Below are positions 7,521 through 15,795 of a DNA stretch of 64,000 nt, in pieces. Position 1 is the first letter of the stretch, and every line of letters starts with the position of its first letter. Position numbers and translations under genes: made by a program. The DNA is from Pedobacter sp. BS3 (GTDB lineage Bacteria; Bacteroidota; Bacteroidia; Sphingobacteriales; Sphingobacteriaceae), in contig NZ_VTRT01000001.1 in the NCBI RefSeq assembly GCF_008274585.1, positions 620,001 through 684,000 of the forward strand, read 5' to 3'. Under the pieces are notes generated by a model. The model was not told where the DNA came from, made no database searches, and saw only the letters and a program-made list of their open reading frames with translations.

Positions 7521-9239
7521 ATGCAGAAAATTAAAATTGCGCTCCTGCTGTTAGGCATGAGCATTTCTACAGCTATCCAGGCACAGCAAAAAACACCGTT
7601 TACCGACTTGCTGACACAACAAAACGATTGGGTTGATTCCGTTTTTCATAAACTTCACCGCCGTGGACGTATTGCCCAACTGTTTTTTGTGCGGGCGCAT
7701 ACCGATAAAGGCAAAGCTTATGAAGATTCTATCGCAAATGTTATTGTTAAACAGCGCATCGGCGGACTGGTATTCTTCCAGGGTGGCCCGGTGCGTCAGG
7801 CCGGGCTGATCAATAAATATCAGTCGATATCCAGAACGCCGCTTTTAATTGCCCAGGATGGTGAATGGGGCTTGGGTATGCGGCTTGACAGCACCATCTC
7901 GTTTCCATACCAGATGACGCTGGGCGCCATACAGGATAATCAATTGATTTACCGCATGGGACTTGAGGTAGCCCGCCAGTTTAAACGGGTGGGAGTGAAC
8001 ATTAATTTTGCTCCTGATATAGATATCAACAATAATCCTAAGAACCCCGTGATCGGTTACCGCTCCTTTGGCGATAATAAATATAATGTTACGGCAAAAG
8101 GCGGCGCATACATGAAAGGTATGCAGGATGGCGGTTTGCTGGTTAGCCTGAAACACTTTCCCGGACACGGCGATACGGATGTGGATTCGCATTATGACCT
8201 GCCTCAATTAAAGTTCAACCGCGAACGTTTGGATTCCCTTGAAATGTATCCCTTCCGCGAACTGGTTAAACAAGGTGCGTCCGGCGTTATGGTGGCTCAC
8301 ATGAATATCTCGGCGCTTGATAACACACCCAACCTGCCGTCGACACTTTCGCGGCCTATTGTTACCGGCATCTTAAAAGAGCAGCTTGGCTTTAAAGGCA
8401 TTGTATATTCCGATGCGATGGAAATGAAGGGCGTGGTTAAATTCTTTCCCGGTGGCGAAGCCGATGTACGTGCCGTTATAGCCGGTAATGATGTTATCGA
8501 ATTATCTGAAAACAGCGAGCGTGCCATGAAGCTGGTTCGTAAAGCCATCCGCGAAAACCGGCTCACGTGGGATCAGGTAAATGCCAGCGCCCGAAAGATA
8601 TTGGTAGCCAAGTTCTGGGCCGGGCTTGATACCTTTAAGGCGTTGCCGGTAACCAACCTGGTTAATGAGCTGAATACACCCGAGGCGCTAAATCTTAAAC
8701 AGCAACTGAGCGACGCTGCCGTTACCGTACTAAACAGCGACAGCCTGCTTAAACATATCGACTACACTAAGCGTACCGCCCTGGTAAGCCTCGGTGTTAC
8801 CGATTTAACTACATTTCAAAGCGAGCTGGCCCGGACTTTCACCAATTCAACCAATTTTATTTTATCTAAAATAGCGTCGTCTGCTGATATGTCTAAAATG
8901 CTGGCCGAGCTGAAAAAATACGATCAGATCATTGTAGGTGTGCACGATTACCGTAAACGTCCGGGCAGCACATTAGATTACAACAGTCCGTTAAAAGTTT
9001 TTATAGCCAATTTAGCCCGGCTGAATACCATCACCTGTGTTTTTGCCAACCCATACACGGTTGCAGGTCTGCCGGGTATTGAGCAAAGCAAAACCCTGCT
9101 AATGAACTATGAGAACAGCGATGAAACGCAGAAAGCCGCGGCCAAAGTAATTAAGGGTGAAATCGGTGCCAATGGCCGGCTTCCGGTTAGCATCAATGTC
9201 TTTTACAAAAATGGCGATGGAATTGTGGTAGGGAGATAA
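7521..9239 (+). CDS. Glycoside hydrolase family 3, beta-N-acetylhexosaminidase-like
   Basis: A 572-residue exported GH3 enzyme (signal peptide about 1-21, ending AIQA). The TIM-barrel domain spans about 30-375 and carries the NagZ-type signature KHFPGHG at 211-217 followed by Ser-His at 223-224, which is the acid/base pair of beta-N-acetylglucosaminidases, and the nucleophile Asp298 in YSDAMEMKG. A second alpha/beta domain (about 390-555) follows. I chose the ATG at 7521 rather than the upstream TTG because it gives a clean signal peptide. Many Bacteroidota homologues continue into a serine beta-lactamase-like domain; this one stops just after LPVSINVF, and a degraded second copy of that 3' end lies 250 bp downstream. 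Likely substrates are beta-GlcNAc or related glycosides. Confidence 0.9.
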   Translation: MQKIKIALLLLGMSISTAIQAQQKTPFTDLLTQQNDWVDSVFHKLHRRGRIAQLFFVRAHTDKGKAYEDSIANVIVKQRIGGLVFFQGGPVRQAGLINKYQSISRTPLLIAQDGEWGLGMRLDSTISFPYQMTLGAIQDNQLIYRMGLEVARQFKRVGVNINFAPDIDINNNPKNPVIGYRSFGDNKYNVTAKGGAYMKGMQDGGLLVSLKHFPGHGDTDVDSHYDLPQLKFNRERLDSLEMYPFRELVKQGASGVMVAHMNISALDNTPNLPSTLSRPIVTGILKEQLGFKGIVYSDAMEMKGVVKFFPGGEADVRAVIAGNDVIELSENSERAMKLVRKAIRENRLTWDQVNASARKILVAKFWAGLDTFKALPVTNLVNELNTPEALNLKQQLSDAAVTVLNSDSLLKHIDYTKRTALVSLGVTDLTTFQSELARTFTNSTNFILSKIASSADMSKMLAELKKYDQIIVGVHDYRKRPGSTLDYNSPLKVFIANLARLNTITCVFANPYTVAGLPGIEQSKTLLMNYENSDETQKAAAKVIKGEIGANGRLPVSINVFYKNGDGIVVGR

Positions 9240-9282
9240 GATAAGTTTTAGTCTTTCTGCTTGTACCTTAATAAATATTCCC

Positions 9283-9424
9283 GCTTGCACTCGTTTGCAA
9301 AACGAGTGCATCAATCTCCGGCGTTTGCAACGCCGTAAGCGTAGCAAAAGTTTTAAAACTTTTCGTTATTTTAAGGCTTAAGTAGGCCCCAATTGCTCAA
9401 TGGTTTGGCTGAAACTTAAGCCAG
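9283..9424 (+). repeat. Three-hairpin interspersed element, copy 1
   Basis: Three hairpins follow each other: GCACTCGTTT/AAACGAGTGC (9287-9309), GGCGTT/AACGCC (about 9320-9334) and a wide GGCTTAAGT/ACTTAAGCC pair at the distal end. The same arrangement with high similarity recurs at 22624-22766. Together with the region up to 9593 this fills the gap between GH3 and the T9SS gene. It resembles REP/MITE-like non-autonomous elements; no transposase is nearby. Confidence 0.85.
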
Positions 9425-9429
9425 AAATG

Positions 9430-9520
9430 TGCTTCCGGTTAGTATCAATGTTTTTTGCAGAAATGGTGATAGGATGATGGTGGAGAGATGAGAAGTTGTA
9501 GTCTTCCGGATTTATGCTTC
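9430..9520 (+). pseudogene. Degenerate duplicate of the GH3 3' end
   Basis: The sequence from 9430 parallels 9178-9270 (the last codons, stop and trailer of the GH3 gene) with scattered, mostly synonymous-looking changes. In frame it would read LPVSINVF like the gene, then diverge to NGDRMMVER and a stop. The hairpin element at 9283-9424 sits between the two copies. It is not expressed as a separate gene. Confidence 0.75.
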
Positions 9521-9593
9521 TTTGATTCATATCAAAACGGAGCCGAAATATGTTCCTGTTTTACAGAAAAAATTTCGGCTCCGTTCAACGGAA

Positions 9594-11165
9594 TTACTCT
9601 ACTAATAGCTTAAATGGCTGATTGTGGCCAGCTTTTACTACATAAACTCCTGTTGCCGGTTTTGCTGATAGTTCTACCTGTACCTTACCTGATAATGCCT
9701 GAACAGTTTTTTTGTAAATTTCTTCACCTGACAGATCGCTGATGCTAATAGTTACCGGACCGGTTAATTTTTTATTGAGCGTAATACTAAATGAGTTGCC
9801 TTTAAGCGGATTTGGATATATTTTTTGCGGCGTATTGCTCAATGAAATGTCTGCTGTACTTATAGCCAGCTCTTTAGCTTTTCCATCGTTATCTACCTGC
9901 GTTAACCGGTAATAATTTGTACCGTTAGCCGGATTTCTATCCATGAACTGGTAGTCCTGTCGGGTTGTGCTGTTGCTTCCTTTTGAAGGTATTTTATCCA
10001 GTGTGCTAAACACCTTACCATCGGTGCTGCGCTCTAACAGGAAATAGCTGTTATTGCTTTCAGAGGCGGTAGACCACTTTAACGTTACTATGCCGTTTGC
10101 TGTAGCTGAGATAAAATCAATTAAGCTTACAGGCAGGGGAGCTGCACACACATCTCCTACCGTATATGTTACTGGATTACCAATGTTATTATTTTCGCCA
10201 GTGTTGTTCGTTGCTGAACCACGTCTGTACGTAAACTTTAGTTCAAGAGCAGTACCTGAGGTTTGATTATTCAAAGTGGCAGTAAGATAACCTGACGACG
10301 TATCGTAAGTCATTAGATTTCCGTTTACAATAGCAAAATCACAACCTGCTGCCGCACCTATACCATGAAGTGTAACGGTAACATTTCCGCTGCCATCTGT
10401 TTCTGCCCTCCATTCAAATTCATCGCCGGTAGTTGGTACGGCATTGCCTGCGCTCTGTCCGCACCATTGTGTTGTAAAACTTCCATTAACTGTAATTACA
10501 ACAGGACTTGACGTGGTTGAGCCGAGCATGTTATCTGTTGCTTTAGCAGTTATAGAATACGTGCCGGGCTGCACATTGGTCCATTGGAAAGTATATGGAT
10601 TACCGGTACTGGTAGATTCTCCAATTTTAGCAGACCCATTATAAAACTCTACTTTAGTAACTGTTCCGTCTTCATCGGCGGCGTTCGCGGAAATGTTTAT
10701 TGTTGCTGGTGAGGTGAAAGAATCAGAAGCAGCAGGCGATGTTAAAGATACCGTGGGTTTAATATTGACTGAACCACCAGAGCATTGCCCTACTATAAAC
10801 GAGTGTCTGTTACCACTATTGTCTTTATTGCCCGGGCCGTCGGGATTATTGTAAACAAAATAAAAATATATCACCTGCCCATCAGTCAAGCCAGTGAGTT
10901 CATACGGCACATTTGGAGTAGGGGTGTTGGCTCCAGTAGCGCCAGCGGGATCAGTGCCATAGAAAAATAATAAGGTAGTGCTTCCCGCTCCCGGTTTATC
11001 GGGAATGAAAGTCATGTATGTTTTGCCATCAGCCTGCGTTACCTGATAGTGGTAATCACCATCTTGTCCATTCCCACTACAGGCAGGTTCTTCTGCGGCC
11101 TTAACGCTAAAAGGCAGGTACAACAAGGTGCAAATAATTGCAATGATTGTAGTTTTCATTTTCAT
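9594..11165 (-). CDS. Secreted Ig-like protein with T9SS type A sorting domain
   Basis: A 523-residue protein. After a signal peptide (about 1-23) come a beta-sandwich module (about 28-130, Cys-flanked, with FYFVYNNPDGPGN), a bacterial Ig-like domain (about 135-228; PTVSLTSPAASDSF, VTKVEFYNGSAKIGE), a second beta module (about 230-345) and a fibronectin-like segment (about 350-440; LKWSTASESNNSYFLLERS). The C-terminus (about 445-523, YPNPLKGNSFSI to YVVKAG) is a type A sorting domain, so the protein is exported by the type IX system and attached or released outside. It lies downstream of two GH16 genes on the same strand but behind a 364-bp gap. It is likely an accessory glucan-binding protein; no catalytic motif is visible. 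Confidence 0.85.
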   Translation of the reverse strand: MKMKTTIIAIICTLLYLPFSVKAAEEPACSGNGQDGDYHYQVTQADGKTYMTFIPDKPGAGSTTLLFFYGTDPAGATGANTPTPNVPYELTGLTDGQVIYFYFVYNNPDGPGNKDNSGNRHSFIVGQCSGGSVNIKPTVSLTSPAASDSFTSPATINISANAADEDGTVTKVEFYNGSAKIGESTSTGNPYTFQWTNVQPGTYSITAKATDNMLGSTTSSPVVITVNGSFTTQWCGQSAGNAVPTTGDEFEWRAETDGSGNVTVTLHGIGAAAGCDFAIVNGNLMTYDTSSGYLTATLNNQTSGTALELKFTYRRGSATNNTGENNNIGNPVTYTVGDVCAAPLPVSLIDFISATANGIVTLKWSTASESNNSYFLLERSTDGKVFSTLDKIPSKGSNSTTRQDYQFMDRNPANGTNYYRLTQVDNDGKAKELAISTADISLSNTPQKIYPNPLKGNSFSITLNKKLTGPVTISISDLSGEEIYKKTVQALSGKVQVELSAKPATGVYVVKAGHNQPFKLLVE

Positions 11166-11529
11166 AACATTTGGTTTTAAGTTAACATTTAATTGATTAG
11201 CGGATTTACTACCTTATGCATAATAGTTAAATCATTGTACAATAGTAATTTGTAAAAATCATAGTGACGATTTTCTTACCCCAACAATACTGCAACATAA
11301 GCCTGAGATTTGTTTAAAAGTCAGATTTTCCATACTACATTTATACTACAGCAGGTAAAAAGTACTCCTGTAAATTCGCATCTAACCGGGCAATTCTGGT
11401 TGTAAGCTATGTTTGCATCTGTTCTACAGAGCAAAAATTACAGGATGAATGGGTGCTTTTTCTTTATTTTATCACCCCTTTACTACACGGCTATTGGCGA
11501 AGCAAAACGATTATCTGGCATGTGAAGCG
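11166..11529. other. Intergenic region between GH16 and T9SS protein genes
   Basis: I see no gene, RNA or repeat copy here. It is AT-rich and presumably carries the promoter of the T9SS protein gene and the end of the glucan-operon transcript. Confidence 0.4.
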
Positions 11530-12447
11530 CTATTGAGCGTTTTTTTGATAAACTTTTACATAATCTACATACATGTTCGCCTCGCCACCGGCCAGGCCTG
11601 TAATCTGGTTAATATCCCAAATTTGGGTGAAATTCCCCCCTACAGCTAAATTAAAAAGAATAGAAAATTCCTTGTTGAAATACTTTCCGGGCGATTTATC
11701 ATTTTCAACACTGGTAATATTCATCTCATAATATGGAAGAGCTTCGGGGTTTTTATCTAAATCTAAATACATCTTAATGGCCTGTTCATCCCATATAAGT
11801 GTGTATAAATGAAAGCCATCTTGTAATCCATAGCTTGCCGTAATATGCTTTGCATTACTTGCAACACTGTTGGCGTTTGGCCCCCAATGGCATGCTCCAT
11901 TAAAATATTTATCCTGCAAGTTGTTCTTAATTCCATAATCATTGCCCATCTCTACAATATCTACTTCACCGCTTTTGGGCCAACCTACCTGTGGAAAATC
12001 TGCTCCTAACATCCAGAAAGCGGGCCACAAGCCGTTTGCCGTTTTAGGGAATTTAATACGGGCCTCAAGCTTACCATACTTGAAGGAATATTTTCCTATG
12101 GTATTTATTCGCCCTGAGGTAGCTTTTTTGCCCATATAATTTTCCTTTTTCGCGGTAATGATCAAACAATTGCTACCTGTTTCGGGCTCTTTGCCAACAG
12201 AAATATTATCTTCTTTATAGTATTGTAGCTCACTATTGCCTCCGCCATCGCCATTTACTTCTATAGTCCAGTTGCTTTTATTTAATGTTGAACCATCAAA
12301 GAGATCTTCCCACACCAATTTATAACCTGTTTCTGCTTCGGTGTCATTATCGGGCGGCTGCTTTATATCCGACTCCCTGTTTTTACATGCTAAAAAAGGA
12401 GCAATGAATAACAGCGTTAATATGCTTTTTATAATTATCTTTTTCAT
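11530..12447 (-). CDS. Glycoside hydrolase family 16 lipoprotein (beta-1,3-glucanase type)
   Basis: A 305-residue lipoprotein (lipobox ending at Cys21, FLAC). The GH16 jelly-roll spans about 42-302 and contains the catalytic motif ExDxxE as GEVDIVEMG: Glu161 nucleophile, Asp163, Glu166 acid/base. The flanking GLWPAFWML and the C-terminal MYVDYVKVYQ are typical of bacterial laminarinase/lichenase-like GH16 enzymes. It cleaves internal beta-1,3 (or mixed-linkage beta-1,3-1,4) glucan bonds, probably at the cell surface. The start lies 2 bp after the stop of the upstream GH16 gene, so both belong to the SusCD operon. Exact linkage preference cannot be read from the sequence. Confidence 0.93.
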   Translation of the reverse strand: MKKIIIKSILTLLFIAPFLACKNRESDIKQPPDNDTEAETGYKLVWEDLFDGSTLNKSNWTIEVNGDGGGNSELQYYKEDNISVGKEPETGSNCLIITAKKENYMGKKATSGRINTIGKYSFKYGKLEARIKFPKTANGLWPAFWMLGADFPQVGWPKSGEVDIVEMGNDYGIKNNLQDKYFNGACHWGPNANSVASNAKHITASYGLQDGFHLYTLIWDEQAIKMYLDLDKNPEALPYYEMNITSVENDKSPGKYFNKEFSILFNLAVGGNFTQIWDINQITGLAGGEANMYVDYVKVYQKNAQ

Positions 12448-12449
12448 TA

Positions 12450-13301
12450 TTATTTCTTTTGATACAGGCGTACGTAGTCCACTTTCATTTGTACCGGCTT
12501 AGCGGGATTATTGAATATTGAATCATCGATTTGCCCTCCCCAGGTGCCACCTATTGAAAGATTAAGTATCACATAAAAATCGGCTGTAAATGGCCAAACC
12601 GCTAAGTCGTTAATATTATGGGGTTGATATAACCGGGTACTCTCTTTATCATCTATGTAAAAGATGATGCAGTCGTCGCCATCATCATAATCATTTAACC
12701 ATTCTATAGCATACGTGTGAAACTCTCCCTCAACTACTCCGGGATATTGCTTATTCTGCCAGTTCTGTCCGTTCGAGCCGTTTTTTTGTGCGGTGTGCAC
12801 CGCATGTGAGATCATGGTAGGATCTGAGCCGACATGCTCCATAATATCAATCTCGCCATACGTTGGCCAATATCCCACTTCGGGAAGCATCCAGAAAGCC
12901 GGCCACGTTCCTTTACCGGAAGGTAAGCTGATACGGGCTTCTATCTTTCCGTATTTCAAAAAGCCCTTTTTCTTGGAGTTTATCCTTGCCGATGTATATG
13001 AACAGTTATTGTAATCTTCTTTATAAGCAGTGATAACAAGATTTCCATCCTCTACTTTAACGTTCTTCTCCCTGTCGGTACAATACTGTTTTTCCTGGTT
13101 GCCAAACCCGGTACCGGTCTCATAATTCCATTTATCGGTATCTAATTTGGTGCCGTCAAATTCGTCAGACCAAATCAGCTCATATTTTTTTTCCTTATCT
13201 GTGTCTTTGGGCTTTGAGTTCTCTGACTTGCCGCACCCAAAGAATAGCAGGGAATAAGAAATGGCTGCAATTGAGAAACACCTGGCTTTTAATATATCCA
13301 T
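12450..13301 (-). CDS. Glycoside hydrolase family 16 lipoprotein (beta-1,3-glucanase type)
   Basis: A 283-residue lipoprotein (lipobox LFFGC, Cys23). GH16 domain about 40-282 with GEIDIMEHVG: Glu150, Asp152 and Glu155 form the catalytic set. The segment GTWPAFWMLP before it and NLSIGGTWGG after it are typical of laminarinases (EC 3.2.1.39/3.2.1.6 type). It is clearly related to, but quite different from, the GH16 gene that follows, so the two may have different chain-length or linkage preferences. Position: fifth gene-strand neighbour in the order SusC, SusD, lipoprotein, GH16, GH16. Confidence 0.93.
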   Translation of the reverse strand: MDILKARCFSIAAISYSLLFFGCGKSENSKPKDTDKEKKYELIWSDEFDGTKLDTDKWNYETGTGFGNQEKQYCTDREKNVKVEDGNLVITAYKEDYNNCSYTSARINSKKKGFLKYGKIEARISLPSGKGTWPAFWMLPEVGYWPTYGEIDIMEHVGSDPTMISHAVHTAQKNGSNGQNWQNKQYPGVVEGEFHTYAIEWLNDYDDGDDCIIFYIDDKESTRLYQPHNINDLAVWPFTADFYVILNLSIGGTWGGQIDDSIFNNPAKPVQMKVDYVRLYQKK

Positions 13302-13370
13302 CGCTTTATAATTTTTAGAATAGATAAGGTATACTTTTGTACACCTTATCTATTAACTGGTATAATAACC

Positions 13371-14150
13371 CTATTTTTTAGGCTTATAAATAAATACTCC
13401 ATCTATGTCAAGGGTTTTGCCTGCTACCCCGCCGCTAAGCATAGAGAACACATTTCCAGTTGTAATAGGATTACCCGGGCGGTATATCAATCCCTGTTTA
13501 GTAAATTCAGAAATCGGGATTTCAATATGGTGCCATTCGCCGTCACGGGTAAAATCTGTATAAGCAGGAGTTATTCTACCAGCACCTGCATCGTTAAATG
13601 CGGCTGGCCCTATAGCTACTCTATAGTCTGTTCCGCTGGCATCCCACAAGGCAACCACATGGGTAGCGTTATCTTTGCTTTTCATAGCCAAGTGTAATAC
13701 GTAATCGTTACCCACACCGCTAAGATCTAATTGTGCGCCTCCCGGATGACCATCAACATCCGGAGAAATACCAAACCCTGACCAGCCAGCAGGCGCTGCT
13801 ACCACCAAACTGGTCCATGGGGCCACTGCACCAAATGAGTTCGGGCCACTTGGGGTGCCTGCTGAATAGGTATTCTCCCATACATACAGAAATAGATTAC
13901 TGTCGTTCGGTCGGTAATCTTTAACTACTTTGCTACTAATCTTTGCTTCGGTTTCTGAGTCCATTGATAACAGGTAATAATTGCTTCCCTGCAAATAGGC
14001 GGTTACGTTAGTGTTACCATTATCATCGCCGTCGCCATCGCCGTTGTTGTCTTCCTGCTTCGGACCTTCGTTGCTCTTTTTTGAACAAGATGTAGTAAAT
14101 CCTACGAATAGTATCCCTACAAATAGTAATAATAATGTTTGCTTTTTCAT
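13371..14150 (-). CDS. Surface lipoprotein of glucan locus (SusE/SGBP-like position)
   Basis: A 259-residue lipoprotein (Cys22 in TTSCSKK) with a flexible Asp/Gly/Asn-rich linker (about 30-48) that would hold the ligand-binding part away from the membrane. The rest is a single beta-sandwich of about 205 residues ending in KTLDIDGVFIYKPKK. It sits between SusD and GH16 genes, where surface glycan-binding proteins are encoded in glucan utilisation loci. I infer that it binds beta-glucan outside the cell and hands it to SusCD. No catalytic residues are recognisable. The C-terminal half resembles the end domain of the 50.6-kb lipoprotein of the mannan locus (Trp-His-x-Ile-Glu-Ile-Pro-x-Ser-x-Phe and DIDGVF pattern). 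Confidence 0.75.
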   Translation of the reverse strand: MKKQTLLLLFVGILFVGFTTSCSKKSNEGPKQEDNNGDGDGDDNGNTNVTAYLQGSNYYLLSMDSETEAKISSKVVKDYRPNDSNLFLYVWENTYSAGTPSGPNSFGAVAPWTSLVVAAPAGWSGFGISPDVDGHPGGAQLDLSGVGNDYVLHLAMKSKDNATHVVALWDASGTDYRVAIGPAAFNDAGAGRITPAYTDFTRDGEWHHIEIPISEFTKQGLIYRPGNPITTGNVFSMLSGGVAGKTLDIDGVFIYKPKK

Positions 14151-14198
14151 GATTTTGCTTTTTTGATTAGTTTTTATTTTTTAATTGATTTGATTTAT

Positions 14199-15782
14199 TT
14201 ACTGTCCTAAATCGCCGAGATTAATTTCTTCTTCAGGAATGGGGAATAATTCACTTTTGCCCTTAATAAAGGTTGCTATATGCTGCTGTACCTCAGGTGT
14301 TTCTGTTGCTTTATAAGCATCCATAATTTCTTTGGCTACGCCCCAGCGGCATATATCAAACCAGCGATGTCCTTCCATTGCCAGCTCAACCCGGCGCTCA
14401 TGGCGTATAGCCTGGCGCAGGTCGTTCTGATTATCGCTGTAGCCTCTATAGTTGGGAAACTCGGGCAATATGGCGGTGTTGCCATTACGGGCCCGGTTGC
14501 GCACTTGCTCTAATGCCCATTTTGCCTTTGTCAGGTTATTGTTTTCGCAACAAGCCTCAGCATACATCAGCAGGGCATCGGCATAACGTATCACTTTATT
14601 GTTAATGGGCCCGCGGCTGGGATGTGTTAATGAGTATAGCGTGTTACCGGGGCCATCTTCCATCATGGCATATTTCCTGTTGAGATACCGGTCTCCTAAG
14701 TAAATTTCCTGTGCAGGCGTTTCAATCTGATCAGATGTAGGGTTTAATATGGTAACGTCTCTTCTTGGGTCACCGGTTTCATATTCATTATATAAGTTTT
14801 GTGTAGGCTTATTAAAACCCCATCCGCCTCCAAGCTTTGACGAGCGTGAACGGGTTAAAATAACACTGAATGTCCCTCTGGTAAATCCGAAACCTTCGCC
14901 ATAATCACTGGTGGGGTCTTCCATATATTGTATCTCAAAAATGGATTCAGGTCCGTTCTCACCACTCAATGTGAAGTTGTCTTTGTAATTGGTTACCAGG
15001 TGATATTCGCCCTGATCTTCGGCCTGTTTCACAATCTCCTGACCCCACTTTTCGGCTTCAGTATAGTTGTGAACGGTGAGATATACGTTTAGCAGCAGTG
15101 ATTGGGCTGCACCTGACGTTGCCCGCCCAAGATCTGTTGCGGGGTATTCGCTTTTGCGCCATAATTTACCGGCCGCATCTTTTAAGTCGCTGATAATGAA
15201 ATCATAAATTTCGGAAACTGGCGCTATAGGTTGTTTCCATTGATTGGAGCTTTCTATCACAAAATCTACTTTTGGCACACCGCCAAATACCCGCACTAAG
15301 CGTAAATAATAATATGCCCGCAGAAATTTGGCTTCACCAATTAACCGATCTTTAAGCCGCTGATCCATCGTTGCGTCAGGCGATACTTTTGGAATTTCCT
15401 GTAAGGCGAGGTTACACCGGGCTATGCCCTGGTATTGCGCCCGGTAAAAATCTAACAGAAAGACGTTATTAGACTGGGTTTTAAAATTTTCCATGTCGTA
15501 CACAGCCGCCATATCGCTAACATCCTGGCCGCCTTTCAGGGCATCGTCAGAAACCACATCGCCAATGAACCATTCGCTGAAATAGGTGGTATTGTATTCC
15601 CAGCCTAAAGGCGCATAAGCGGCATTTACAGATTGTATGGCGGTTTCGCCGGATGAAAAGAAATCGTCAAGCTTAGTAACGCCTGGTGAAGGTGAGAGAA
15701 GCCATTTTTTACAGGACACCAGCGTGAGTGATCCTGTGAACAGTAAAACGACGAATATTTTTTTGGATATGTTATTTTTCAT
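14199..15782 (-). CDS. SusD/RagB family outer-membrane lipoprotein (glucan locus)
   Basis: A 527-residue SusD-like lipoprotein (lipobox LVSC, Cys24) that caps the SusC channel and binds the oligosaccharide before import. The N-terminal SusD_N part (about 25-220) has IGEAKFLRAYYYLRLVRVFG with the TPR-like helices, and the C-terminal RagB part has YADALLMYAEACCE and IRHERRVELAMEGHRWFDICRWG. I place the start at 15782 and not at the longer in-frame ATG (15815), which overlaps the SusC stop and would bury the signal peptide. The gene starts 13 bp after SusC. Substrate inferred from the GH16 neighbours: beta-1,3-glucan oligosaccharides. Confidence 0.95.
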   Translation of the reverse strand: MKNNISKKIFVVLLFTGSLTLVSCKKWLLSPSPGVTKLDDFFSSGETAIQSVNAAYAPLGWEYNTTYFSEWFIGDVVSDDALKGGQDVSDMAAVYDMENFKTQSNNVFLLDFYRAQYQGIARCNLALQEIPKVSPDATMDQRLKDRLIGEAKFLRAYYYLRLVRVFGGVPKVDFVIESSNQWKQPIAPVSEIYDFIISDLKDAAGKLWRKSEYPATDLGRATSGAAQSLLLNVYLTVHNYTEAEKWGQEIVKQAEDQGEYHLVTNYKDNFTLSGENGPESIFEIQYMEDPTSDYGEGFGFTRGTFSVILTRSRSSKLGGGWGFNKPTQNLYNEYETGDPRRDVTILNPTSDQIETPAQEIYLGDRYLNRKYAMMEDGPGNTLYSLTHPSRGPINNKVIRYADALLMYAEACCENNNLTKAKWALEQVRNRARNGNTAILPEFPNYRGYSDNQNDLRQAIRHERRVELAMEGHRWFDICRWGVAKEIMDAYKATETPEVQQHIATFIKGKSELFPIPEEEINLGDLGQ

Positions 15783-15795
15783 GATAACTGATTTT

